From JBCCYM01 sp039190005 (GTDB lineage Bacteria > Pseudomonadota > Gammaproteobacteria > UBA12402): a stretch of 20,271 nucleotides of DNA. Within the stretch, counting starts at the first letter, position 1, and each line of letters opens with the position of its first letter. Below the pieces are notes generated by a model. That model ran no database searches. It saw nothing but the letters and a program-made list of their open reading frames with translations, and was not told where the DNA came from. A program made the position numbers and the translations under genes. Shown in pieces: positions 7,733 through 15,619 of this stretch. The stretch lies in assembly GCA_039190005.1 (NCBI GenBank), contig JBCCYM010000031.1, positions 1 to 20,271 of the forward strand, written 5' to 3'.

Positions 7733-8188
7733 GTGTTTCATTTAGTACTGTGCCAACCGCAAATTCCACAAAATACCGGCAACATCATCCGTTTATGTGC
7801 CAATACCGGTTGCACGCTACATTTGATACGCCCCTTAGGTTTCGCGCTAACGGATAAGTATCTTAAACGCGCCGGCCTTGATTATCACCATTTGTCTAAG
7901 CTCGTGGTACACAATTGTTTTGATGATTTTCGCGCCAATGTCTCCACCCAACGTATTTTTGCCATTGAGACTTGCGGCACAAAAAATTACGATACGATTT
8001 GTTATCAGACCGGTGATACATTTTTATTTGGTTCGGAAACACGCGGATTGAACGATACGATACTCGCCGGTATTGATCAGGCTAATCTCATCAAAATCCC
8101 AATGCGCGCTGATAATAGAAGTTTGAATTTATCCAATGCCGTGGCAATTGTGACCTATGAAGCTTGGCGACAGCATGGTTTTCAGTAA
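7733..8188 (+). CDS. trmL: tRNA (cytidine/uridine-34 2'-O)-methyltransferase TrmL
   Basis: A SPOUT-class enzyme that 2'-O-methylates the wobble base of tRNA-Leu isoacceptors. The 151 residues match YibK/TrmL. Seen: CQPQIPQNTGNIIRLCANTG (7-26), IRPLGF, the SAM-binding trefoil-knot stretches FLFGSETRGL (97-106) and IPMRADNRSLNLSNAVAIV (122-140). The start is GTG at 7733, one base after the mlaA stop, with no strong ribosome site; coupling to mlaA translation is likely. It converges on fis with only 7 bp between the stops. Confidence 0.95.
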   Translation: MFHLVLCQPQIPQNTGNIIRLCANTGCTLHLIRPLGFALTDKYLKRAGLDYHHLSKLVVHNCFDDFRANVSTQRIFAIETCGTKNYDTICYQTGDTFLFGSETRGLNDTILAGIDQANLIKIPMRADNRSLNLSNAVAIVTYEAWRQHGFQ

Positions 8189-8195
8189 GTAAACG

Positions 8196-8489
8196 CTATT
8201 CTTTATTGTTTTTTTGTTGTGCTATCCAAGTATCAAGTTGATACTGTCTTATTTTGCTGCGCAATGTGCCTCGATTTAAGCCCAATATATATGCCGCTTT
8301 GGTTTGTTTAAAGTCCGCCTGTTGCAGTACGGTTTTAATGACCGGTCGTTCTACTTCCGCTAACACCATATCATAGAGATTGGTTACCGGCGCGTCACCA
8401 AGCTGATGAAAAAAATCATCAATCGCCCGCTGCACACTCACATGTAAGGGCTGCTTTGGTGATTCATTGCGTGATTTATCTTTACTCAT
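8196..8489 (-). CDS. fis: Fis-family nucleoid-associated DNA-binding protein
   Basis: Fis bends DNA, organises the nucleoid and activates rRNA/tRNA genes in growing cells. The 97 residues match E. coli Fis (98). Seen: PLHVSVQRAIDDFFHQL, LYDMVLAEVERPVIKTVLQQ, and the C-terminal helix-turn-helix QTKAAYILGLNRGTLRSKIR. I chose the ATG at 8489; an in-frame GTG at 8498 would add three residues, and neither has a convincing Shine-Dalgarno. It is the last gene of the accB-accC-prmA-fis run, 15 bp after prmA. E. coli has dusB-fis, whereas many other gammaproteobacteria keep fis near prmA. Confidence 0.92.
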   Translation of the reverse strand: MSKDKSRNESPKQPLHVSVQRAIDDFFHQLGDAPVTNLYDMVLAEVERPVIKTVLQQADFKQTKAAYILGLNRGTLRSKIRQYQLDTWIAQQKNNKE

Positions 8490-8504
8490 AGTTATCACAA
8501 TATA

Positions 8505-9446
8505 TTATAATTTCTCCGCCACGATAAGCGCCCACGCTTCCTGGCTACAAACTGTGTCAATATTAAATTCTGGCTGATAGGCGTTGACAACGCTATCCAT
8601 CTGTTCATTAAGAATACCCGATAGAATCAGCTTGCCATGTTGTTTGAGCAAGTGTATAAATTTTGGTTTTAGCTCAATCAGTGGTTGTGCCAGTATATTG
8701 GCAATCATCACATCCGCGCTTATATCGGGTAATTTTTCCGGCGAGGCAATCGTCAACTTAACTTGATTACGGGTACAGTTTTCGGCAGCCGCTTCTAAGG
8801 CTTGTGGATCATTGTCAATAGCAATCACTTGATGGCAACCCAATTTGGCCGCCGCAATCGCGAGAATACCGGAGCCACAACCGTAATCAATTACGATTTC
8901 ATCACCCCGAAGTGATCGCGCTAACCATTGTAAACATAAGGCGGTAGTCGGATGACTGCCTGTACCAAACGCTAATCCTGGATCTAAAAGCACGGCGACA
9001 TCTGAGTGATTAATATGTTCCGGCGGTTCCCAGCTGGGATAAATCCATAACCGTTCGCCAAAGCGCAGTGGATGAAAATCATTTTTACACACTTCTAACC
9101 AATTTTGATCCGCTAAGTCAGAGCAGGTACTATACATGATTTTGTCCGCACCGAAAACTCGCACTAATTGTTTTTCTAAGGCGGGTATATCGTATTGACG
9201 CGGAAACAAGCCTTTAATTTTTACTGACGACCATAACGGCGTTTCACCGATGTTGGGCTCAAACAAGGCTTGATTTTCAGCGTCCACAAGGCTGACAGCC
9301 AACGCGCCGGCTTCCGATAAAAAATCACTGATTGCTTCCGCGTGTGCCTGATGGACAGTCACACAAAGCTGTTGCCAGGCCGGTTGCTTATGAGACGGCG
9401 GCGCGCTATCGGTGATGGTTTTTCCCATTGCCACAGCATTAATCAT
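8505..9446 (-). CDS. prmA: Ribosomal protein L11 methyltransferase PrmA
   Basis: Trimethylates ribosomal protein L11 using SAM. The frame is open back to 9557, but that would overlap accC by 119 bp. ATG 9446 (313 aa, overlapping the accC end by 8 bp) or ATG 9428 (307 aa) agrees with the usual length of about 293, and I give 9446. Numbered from 9446: an N-terminal L11-recognition domain; LDPGLAFGTGSHPTT (154-168), the PrmA signature; SAM motif DYGCGSG (187-193); acidic AIDNDPQAL; and MIANILAQPL in place of an NPPY motif, typical of PrmA. Confidence 0.95.
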   Translation of the reverse strand: MINAVAMGKTITDSAPPSHKQPAWQQLCVTVHQAHAEAISDFLSEAGALAVSLVDAENQALFEPNIGETPLWSSVKIKGLFPRQYDIPALEKQLVRVFGADKIMYSTCSDLADQNWLEVCKNDFHPLRFGERLWIYPSWEPPEHINHSDVAVLLDPGLAFGTGSHPTTALCLQWLARSLRGDEIVIDYGCGSGILAIAAAKLGCHQVIAIDNDPQALEAAAENCTRNQVKLTIASPEKLPDISADVMIANILAQPLIELKPKFIHLLKQHGKLILSGILNEQMDSVVNAYQPEFNIDTVCSQEAWALIVAEKL

Positions 9447-10785
9447 CTTCTGCTTGCAACATTTTTTCGAGAAAATGAATATTGGTGCCGCCAGCAATAA
9501 ATTCTTTATTTCTGAGGAGTTTTTTATGCAGTTCCGCGTTAGTCGAAATACCATCAATAATCAATTCTTCCAAGGCTTGGCGCATACGTCGAATCGCTTC
9601 TTCTCGGGTGTGCCCATAGCTGATCACTTTGGCGATCATCGAATCATAGTACGGCGGTACTTTATAACTGCTATAAAGATGCGAATCAACACGAATGCCT
9701 GGACCACCCGGCGCGTGAAAATGTTCCACTTTACCCGGACAAGGAATAAAAGTTTTAGGATCTTCGGCATTGATACGACATTCAATCGCGTGACCGGATA
9801 AACTCACATCTTCCTGTTTGATGGCTAAAGGTAAACCCGCGGCGATTTTAATTTGTTCTTTAATCAAATCCACACCACAGATCATTTCGGTCACTGGATG
9901 TTCAACCTGTATTCGTGTGTTCATTTCAATGAAATAAAAATGACCGTCTTCATAGAGGAATTCAAATGTGCCCGCGCCTTTATATCCCATTTTTTCACAA
10001 GCCTGAACGCACTGCATGCCGATTTTATGCCGTTCGGTTGCACTAATGCCGACCGCGGGCGCTTCTTCCAGCACTTTTTGGTGACGACGTTGCATAGAGC
10101 AATCACGCTCACCCAAATAAATCGCGTTTGTACCATCAGCCAATACCTGAATTTCAATATGCCGCGGATGCACGAGAAATTTTTCCATATACACTGTGGC
10201 ATCACCGAACGCGGCACTTGCTTCCGTTTGTGTCATGGCAATTGTATCAATAAGCGCTTCTTCATGGTGAACAACACGCATCCCACGACCACCACCACCA
10301 CCGGCCGCTTTGACAATAATCGGATAACCGATCCGACTCGCCATGGCTTTGTTTTCTTCGGCATTATTGCTGACGGCACCATCGGAACCCGGCACACAGG
10401 GGACATTGGCGGCTTTCATCGCTTGAATAGCGGATACTTTATCGCCCATGGTACGGATGTTTTGTGGTGCCGGACCAATAAAGACGAAGCCACTATTTTC
10501 GACTTGCTCGGCAAAATCGGCATTTTCAGCTAAAAAACCATAACCCGGATGTATCGCTTGAGCGTTGGTAATTTCAGCCGCGCTGATCACTGCCGGAATA
10601 TTGAGATAACTATCTGCCGGCGCCGCCTGACCAATACAAACAGCTTCATCGGCAAAATGAACATGCATCAGATCACGATCTGCTTCCGAATAGATGGCAA
10701 CTGTCTTGATATCCATTTCTTTACAGGCACGTAGAATTCTCAAAGCGATTTCACCACGATTGGCTATAACAATTTTGTTAAACAT
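9439..10785 (-). CDS. accC: Acetyl-CoA carboxylase, biotin carboxylase subunit
   Basis: Carboxylates the biotin on AccB with ATP and bicarbonate, the first half reaction of fatty acid synthesis. The 448 residues are full length. Seen: N-terminal KIVIANRGEIALRILRA; HPGYGFLAENADFA (79-92); ATP-grasp lysine K159 followed by the glycine-rich loop AGGGGGRGM (161-169); HQKVLEEAP (235-243); active-site stretch IEMNTRIQVEHPVTE with E287, N289, R291 and E295. AGGAA lies 9 bp before the ATG. It follows accB by 33 bp and overlaps the prmA start. Confidence 0.98.
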   Translation of the reverse strand: MFNKIVIANRGEIALRILRACKEMDIKTVAIYSEADRDLMHVHFADEAVCIGQAAPADSYLNIPAVISAAEITNAQAIHPGYGFLAENADFAEQVENSGFVFIGPAPQNIRTMGDKVSAIQAMKAANVPCVPGSDGAVSNNAEENKAMASRIGYPIIVKAAGGGGGRGMRVVHHEEALIDTIAMTQTEASAAFGDATVYMEKFLVHPRHIEIQVLADGTNAIYLGERDCSMQRRHQKVLEEAPAVGISATERHKIGMQCVQACEKMGYKGAGTFEFLYEDGHFYFIEMNTRIQVEHPVTEMICGVDLIKEQIKIAAGLPLAIKQEDVSLSGHAIECRINAEDPKTFIPCPGKVEHFHAPGGPGIRVDSHLYSSYKVPPYYDSMIAKVISYGHTREEAIRRMRQALEELIIDGISTNAELHKKLLRNKEFIAGGTNIHFLEKMLQAEDD

Positions 10786-10818
10786 GAGTGTCGTTCCTGC
10801 TTATTTTAATTATTCGGG

Positions 10819-11292
10819 CTATTCGATCATAAATAACGGTTGACCAAATTCAATCGGATCACCATTTTCAACAAGACGCGCCGTGATCTTACCAGAGACA
10901 TCCGCTTCAATCTGATTAAACATTTTCATCGCTTCAATAATGCACACCACATCGCCCACGTCAACTTGTTGACCAATTTCAACAAATGGTTTCGCGCCCG
11001 GTGACGCTGAAAGATAAAATGTGCCGACCATCGGTGATTTTAAGGTATGTCCACTGGGCATGTCTGTTGCCGCGGCGGCATGATGCGTATCCTCTTTAGC
11101 CGATTGTGGTGCCGGCCCTGCTTGTTGCGGTTGTGGCGCGTATGGCATTGCCGCGGGTACGGCTACTTGCGTCGTGCTGGCGGCTTGAAGACGACTGAGA
11201 CGCACTGATTCTTTATCTTCAGTGACCTCAATTTCAGTGAGATCTGTTTGCTCCAACAGCTCTATGAGTTTTTTGATTTTTCGGATATCCAC
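10819..11292 (-). CDS. accB: Acetyl-CoA carboxylase biotin carboxyl carrier protein
   Basis: Carries biotin between the biotin carboxylase and the carboxyltransferase. The 157 residues have the usual build: N-terminal MDIRKIKKLIELLEQTDLTE; an Ala/Pro/Gln-rich hinge (about 37-76); and a biotinyl domain with the target K123 in EAMKMFNQIEAD, plus the protruding thumb FYLSASPGAKPFV. The start codon is GTG (11290-11292), supported by the ribosome site AGAGGTAA (11296-11303). First gene of the accB-accC-prmA-fis operon. Upstream there is a perfect -35-like TTGACA (minus strand, 11378-11383), but no good -10 at the right distance. Confidence 0.97.
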   Translation of the reverse strand: MDIRKIKKLIELLEQTDLTEIEVTEDKESVRLSRLQAASTTQVAVPAAMPYAPQPQQAGPAPQSAKEDTHHAAAATDMPSGHTLKSPMVGTFYLSASPGAKPFVEIGQQVDVGDVVCIIEAMKMFNQIEADVSGKITARLVENGDPIEFGQPLFMIE

Positions 11293-11458
11293 AGCTTACC
11301 TCTAATATTAGCAATTGATCGTTTACAATTTTTATCGCTTACTTTAAAACAAAGCAAAAACCTTGTCCAGCAAAAATTGTCAATTACTTGCAAATTGAGC
11401 GGAGATAGCCACATTTTAGTGACTTTTCCTCATTTCGAACCGATTATTCCAACAATAA

Positions 11459-12520
11459 TTATGCCGTAAAACGATGAATGGTTTGATATCGGTAGACATC
11501 GCCGGGATTTAAACGACTGTCAGAAAAATGCGGATAATGCAGCGCGTCAGGTGAATACTGTGTTTCTAAACAAAAACCACTTCTAAAATGATACTGGCTG
11601 TTATTTTTTCCACAATGAATATCGGTCAGATGATTCCCCGAATAAAACTGTATTGCCGGTTTGTCCGTATAAACCGCCATCCCAATACCTGTTGATTCAG
11701 AATAAGCGTAAGCCGCCAGCTCACAAGCCTGCTGATCTTGTTTATTGAGAAGAAAATTATGATCATAGCCTTTGCCAAAACGTAGTTGTTGATGATCGGC
11801 ATGGATGTCTTGAGCGATTTTCTTATCCTGACGAAAATCAAAAGGGGTGCCACTCACTGATAAAATTTCACCGGTAGTCAGCTGTTCAGCATCCGTGGGT
11901 GTGTAAAAATCAGCATTAAGTCTCATGGTATGGTCCAGTATATCGCCAGCACCCGATAAGTTGTAATAGGCATGATTGGTAAGATTCAAACAAGTTGGCG
12001 CATCGGTTTTAACACAATAGTCCATTGAAAATTCATTGCTTTGTTTTTTCAAGCTGTAAACAAGCTCAATCTCCCGATTACCAGGAAACCCTTGTTCACC
12101 ATCAACGGCAACATAGTTTAAAATTAATTGTAAGGCGTCATCCGTTTCCTGAGTACGTGTCCGCCACACAGCGTCATTGATACCACCGGCGCCACTATGT
12201 AAACAATGTCGACCGAGATAGTTTTTTTCCAGCGCGTAGGTTTTGCCGTCCAAATTGAACTCGGCATTGGCAATACGATTCGCATAGGCACCAACAATGG
12301 CGCCGAAATAGGTGGCTTGATCGGCAACATAGTCTTCAAGCTTGTCGTAACCTAAGGTGACATCCACGGGATTTCCCGATCTATCCGGCACAATCATGGT
12401 GGTGATAATACCACGGTAGTCAATAATTTCTAAGGTCATGCCACAATTATTAGATAAACAAAATTGTGTGACGTCTCTTCCGTCAGATAATTTACCAAAT
12501 GGTTTTTTGATGATGTTCAT
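11459..12520 (-). CDS. galM: Aldose 1-epimerase (galactose mutarotase)
   Basis: Interconverts alpha and beta anomers of aldoses such as galactose and glucose; cytoplasmic. The 353 residues fit the family. Seen: NRIANAEFNLDGK (81-93), HCLHSGAGG (105-113), the catalytic acid H183 in LTNHAYYNLSG, GYDHNF (251-256), and the catalytic base E319 in FCLETQYSPDALHYP. No other galactose gene lies beside it, so it is probably a stand-alone housekeeping copy. Its downstream end (minus strand) meets the accB promoter region; a weak AT hairpin follows the stop but has no U-tract. Confidence 0.95.
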   Translation of the reverse strand: MNIIKKPFGKLSDGRDVTQFCLSNNCGMTLEIIDYRGIITTMIVPDRSGNPVDVTLGYDKLEDYVADQATYFGAIVGAYANRIANAEFNLDGKTYALEKNYLGRHCLHSGAGGINDAVWRTRTQETDDALQLILNYVAVDGEQGFPGNREIELVYSLKKQSNEFSMDYCVKTDAPTCLNLTNHAYYNLSGAGDILDHTMRLNADFYTPTDAEQLTTGEILSVSGTPFDFRQDKKIAQDIHADHQQLRFGKGYDHNFLLNKQDQQACELAAYAYSESTGIGMAVYTDKPAIQFYSGNHLTDIHCGKNNSQYHFRSGFCLETQYSPDALHYPHFSDSRLNPGDVYRYQTIHRFTA

Positions 12521-12592
12521 GGCTCTTCTCTCAGTATTTATTATTGCTAATACAGACTGCCATTTTTCACTTTATTTGTCGAGGGTTAATTT

Positions 12593-12684
12593 AACCTTAA
12601 AACCGCGGTTGACGATAAGATGAGATCCCTGAGCCTGTCGCAAGGTTGCATTCTCACCTTATCGTCAACCGGGGTTTTAAGGTT
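12593..12684. repeat. Long inverted repeat, 33-bp arms
   Basis: The arms 12593-12625 and 12652-12684 match at 31 of 33 positions around a 26-base centre (12626-12651) that contains ccctgagcctgtcg. It lies in the divergent region between galM and the FUSC gene. The outer aaaaccgc and central ccctgag words are shared with the repeat at 4163, so both belong to one family. The transcript would fold into a very strong hairpin on either strand. Confidence 0.8.
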
Positions 12685-12704
12685 TATAGCACTTACCTAA
12701 TCGG

Positions 12705-12732
12705 TTAGTATATTACGCACATAATTTATGAT
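12705..12732 (+). promoter_or_regulatory. Weak predicted promoter of the FUSC-MFS pair
   Basis: -10 TATGAT at 12727-12732 with a poor -35 TTAGTA at 12705-12710 (16-bp spacer), just outside the long inverted repeat. Confidence 0.3.
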
Positions 12733-12775
12733 ACTCTAAGCGAAACGGAAAATTTTTGGATTAAAAAATAAGCCA

Positions 12776-13849
12776 ATGAACACTGATAATTTCCTACATA
12801 CCGCCATTAATACGTATCGATCTCAGCCAACTCGACACGCCATAAAAACCGCCATGGCCGCCATCATTACAGCTATCATCTGTCATTTCCTGAATTTTCC
12901 GCGCAGCTATTGGGCTGTTATCACTGCCGTTTTTATCATGCAATGTAATATCGACAGCGGTAGTTTTGAAATGACAGTTAAGTTTGCTTTTCAACGTTTG
13001 CTAGGCACTTTATCAGGGGCGATTATAGCGTTCGCCGTGCTGCTGTTGATTTCTCCCACTTTTTGGCAACTGCTTATTATTTTGTTTTTTGTTATTTTAC
13101 TCGGTAGTTTTTTAGTAAAATTTTATCAGGGATTTACTTTACTTGGTCCAACAGCAGCGATCATACTGCTTCTTGGTCATCAACAAGCCGTTACTGAAAA
13201 TCTCGCGTTGATGCGATCTATTGAAATTTTTATCGGCGCGATTGTCGCCATACTCATCACACTGTTTATTTGGCCATACCGCGCGATTGATCATTTAGAA
13301 AACTATCGCAAAAAAATATGGTCACTCACAGCTGATCAATTCAACAATCTCATTCCGGCATGTCGCGAACAAGAAATCAGCGGTGATTGGCGAAAAAAAC
13401 AAGAAGAGTTAATGGATTTAGTCAAAAGTGAAAAACCTTATATCAATACATTTAGAAAAGAATCGAAAACAAAACAACAACACACATTTTATATTGACAT
13501 ACGATTGATGAAGCTACTTTCTCGATTAGGTGAAGCACTGCCTCAATTACCGCAAAGTTATTGGCAATTTCCTCAGTTACAAAAACATACCTTATCGGTA
13601 ATTACCCTGTTAAAGCAAGCGACAGAAAATCTAAGTGAAAAAAACCCTAAAGCTAACGTTTTTGATCAAAAAATAATGAATGAATATACCATGGTTTTTG
13701 AAGATTACCGCTTAGCTCGCCGGCAAACTGTCACCACCAGTGACGAAATTGAAGGCGTCTATCGAATCTTCATGGTTTTTCAAGCGCTGCAAGAGTGTGT
13801 GGAGATTGTAGAGACAATTTATCAACAGCGAGTTAGGTACCGTCAATAA
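12776..13849 (+). CDS. FUSC-family inner-membrane protein (fusaric-acid-resistance/aromatic acid exporter type)
   Basis: A 357-residue inner-membrane protein. The N-terminal half has about six hydrophobic helices (roughly 22-40, 45-57, 73-92, 96-114, 120-135, 147-167) with family-typical FPRSYWAVITAVFIMQ (41-56) and FQRLLGTLSGA (72-82). The C-terminal half (168-357) is soluble and helical. FUSC proteins such as YccS and AaeB are often twice as long with two membrane blocks; this is the single-block form. Aromatic acid efflux is known for some relatives, but the substrate here is unknown. No good ribosome site precedes the ATG. The next gene starts at the very next base after the stop (TAAATG). 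Confidence 0.78.
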   Translation: MNTDNFLHTAINTYRSQPTRHAIKTAMAAIITAIICHFLNFPRSYWAVITAVFIMQCNIDSGSFEMTVKFAFQRLLGTLSGAIIAFAVLLLISPTFWQLLIILFFVILLGSFLVKFYQGFTLLGPTAAIILLLGHQQAVTENLALMRSIEIFIGAIVAILITLFIWPYRAIDHLENYRKKIWSLTADQFNNLIPACREQEISGDWRKKQEELMDLVKSEKPYINTFRKESKTKQQHTFYIDIRLMKLLSRLGEALPQLPQSYWQFPQLQKHTLSVITLLKQATENLSEKNPKANVFDQKIMNEYTMVFEDYRLARRQTVTTSDEIEGVYRIFMVFQALQECVEIVETIYQQRVRYRQ

Positions 13850-15032
13850 ATGAACAGAAATTTTATTTCTCTAATCAACGCGGGATCATTTTTAGCTGCT
13901 TTTTTGTACGGATTTTCTTTCGTTCTCCCCACCTACATGCATAATCTAGGTGGAAATGATTTTGATGTCGGTGTTTTTTTATCCATCAGTGGACTTAGCA
14001 CTATCGTAACTGTTTTATCAATTAGAATTTTTTTTCGTGTAATGACCGCGCTGTCTGTCAGCATTATTTCGGTATTATTTTTAGAAACAAGTATCGTATC
14101 ATTAGGCATAATTCACCAATTTGGATCAATACTTTATTGTTATCGCCCTCATCATGGGATTCGGTTGGGGTGGATTTTATATCTCCGGCCCAATCGCGCT
14201 TTCTAATAATCTAAACGAAAAAAATCGCGCCGTTTATTTCAGCTACCTAGCGGCTTGGAACGCCATGGGCTCGGGATTATCGCCTATTGTTTTTAACTGG
14301 CTGTCCTCGATGAACCTTTCCACACATACTTTATTTAAAACCAGTATTATACCCTGTATTTTAGCGATGTGCTGTTTTCTCTATGCCAAACGATATGATA
14401 ATGCTTTGCCTATCGTGAATAAAAAAAGAGAAAAATTATCCACTGTTATTTTTAACAGAGAATTTTTTAGATCAAAAGCCATCTATCCGATCGTGATGGT
14501 TTTAATAGGCGCGTGTCTTTTTTCAAGCATGATGAACTTCCAGGTGAGTTATGCTAAAATCAATCATCTTAATTATTCTTGGTATTTCTTTTTTTATACC
14601 TTGGTCGTGATCGTATCGAGATTTACGCTCAGCAAAGCCATAGCAAAAATTAGTCACGCAATTATTCTGCCCAGTCTAGTCTTTATCATGATCGCCGCCA
14701 TGATCATTTTTATGTTTATTGGCTATGGTCTTGTCATATATATCATCAGCGCGATACTATTCGGTTTAAGTTATGGCTTGATTTATCCGCTCATTAAAGC
14801 AATCGCTGTTAATGTGATTAGCAACAAACTGCATGATGTTTCCCTAACTTATTTCACGCTGTCTTATTTTATTGGTGTCTATGTTTTTCCTTTTATCAAT
14901 GGCTTTATGTTAACTTATACGTCATATCACTTCGTTATCTATATGCTCATTTTTGTCGCAATTTTATATCAAATAACTGTGTTTTTATTTTTAAAATCCA
15001 CAAATCGTTCACATGAATTTGAAGCTATGTAA
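13850..15032 (+). pseudogene. MFS transporter gene broken by a one-base frameshift
   Basis: Two overlapping frames together make one 12-helix MFS permease of about 393 residues. The first (from ATG 13850) encodes helices 1-3 and goes out of frame near 14120; it then runs through non-membrane-like residues to a stop at 14204-14206. The second, open from 14112, continues with YFIVIALIMGFGWGGFYISG (helix 4) and the rest to 15032. Removing one base in caatttggatc (14117-14127) joins the frames as QF-DQYF. The second frame has only a TTG as possible start. It may be a real null mutation or a sequence error. Adjacent to and probably co-transcribed with the FUSC gene; substrate unknown. Confidence 0.75.
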
Positions 15033-15042
15033 AACATAGTTT
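15024..15042 (+). terminator. Small hairpin at the end of the MFS gene
   Basis: ctatgt-aaa-acatag (15025-15039) is a perfect 6-bp stem overlapping the stop codon, followed by only three T. It lies between convergent genes. A weak terminator at best. Confidence 0.35.
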
Positions 15043-15073
15043 GATAGTTCTTATTTAAAAATGTTTAAAATTT

Positions 15074-15427
15074 TCAATGCATCTTTTGTCCGTTAGGCAC
15101 GTCGGCATCAAAACTGACTAAGCGAATATCATTATTTTCATCGGCAAAACCGACTAAAAGAAATTGCGATAGAAACCCGGCAATGTTTTTTTCTCCCAAA
15201 TTAACACAACCAACAACATTTCTGCCGATTAAATTTTCAGGGGTATAATGCACTGTTATCTGGGCAGATGTTTGTAAAACCCCAATTTTTGGACCAAAAT
15301 CCACCCAAACTTTATAGGCTGGTTTTTTTGCTCTAAGAAACTTTTCCGCCTTTACAACTGTCCCAGAACGCAACTCAACACGCTCAAATTCTTCGTAGGC
15401 AATGACTGTCATTTGATTTTCTTTCAT
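15074..15427 (-). CDS. csaA: CsaA-like tRNA-binding domain protein
   Basis: A small OB-fold protein of the CsaA/tRNA-binding (EMAP II-like) family. B. subtilis CsaA binds tRNA as a homodimer and has been described as a secretion-related chaperone; the role in gammaproteobacteria is unclear. Seen: FERVELRSGTVVKAEKF, KPAYKVWVDFGPKIGVLQTS, SAQIT, NLIGRNVVGCVNLGEKNIAGF and the closing DVPNGQKMH, all in family order. The frame is open to a TTG at 15451, but AGGAG (15438-15442) stands 10 bp before the ATG at 15427, which gives 117 residues, near the usual 110. Confidence 0.85.
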   Translation of the reverse strand: MKENQMTVIAYEEFERVELRSGTVVKAEKFLRAKKPAYKVWVDFGPKIGVLQTSAQITVHYTPENLIGRNVVGCVNLGEKNIAGFLSQFLLVGFADENNDIRLVSFDADVPNGQKMH

Positions 15428-15492
15428 ATTTATCATACTCCTGACAAACAACGATACATAGTATTGATTGAGATTCTACTCAATAAAAAACT

Positions 15493-15520
15493 TTGACATT
15501 ATAAATATTTTCGCTATTAT
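15493..15520 (+). promoter_or_regulatory. tRNA-Thr promoter
   Basis: A perfect -35 TTGACA (15493-15498) and -10 TATTAT (15515-15520) with a 16-bp spacer, about 24 bp before the tRNA. Confidence 0.7.
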
Positions 15521-15543
15521 TGACAGTCCAATCTAATTGCAAC

Positions 15544-15619
15544 GCCGGTGTAGCTCAGTTGGTAGAGCGACTGATTTGTAATCAGTTGGTCGGGGGTTCG
15601 AATCCTCTCGCCGGCTCCA
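15544..15619 (+). tRNA. tRNA-Thr (anticodon UGU)
   Basis: A complete 76-nt cloverleaf. Acceptor stem GCCGGTG pairs with CGCCGGC (one G-U); D arm with AGCTCAGTTGGTAGAGC; anticodon stem actga/tcagt with loop tttgtaa and anticodon TGT at 15577-15579; T arm GGGGGTTCGAATCCTCTC; encoded CCA at 15617-15619. The last 38 bases also encode the end of the integrase on the other strand, so the 3' half is both tRNA and attachment site. Confidence 0.98.
15582..15619. other. Attachment site of the integrated element (3' half of tRNA-Thr)
   Basis: A tyrosine integrase gene abuts and overlaps the tRNA 3' end, the standard layout of tRNA-targeted islands, where integration restores the tRNA end. The exact core cannot be defined because no second copy is present in the window; the other junction must lie beyond 20271. 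Confidence 0.6.

Noticed and set aside
9447..9557. Extended PrmA N-terminus (37 extra residues)
   Set aside because: It would lie inside accC in another frame and exceeds the family's length; later ATGs fit better.
11378..11383. Perfect TTGACA upstream of accB
   Set aside because: No -10-like hexamer at 16-18 bp, so I do not call it a promoter.
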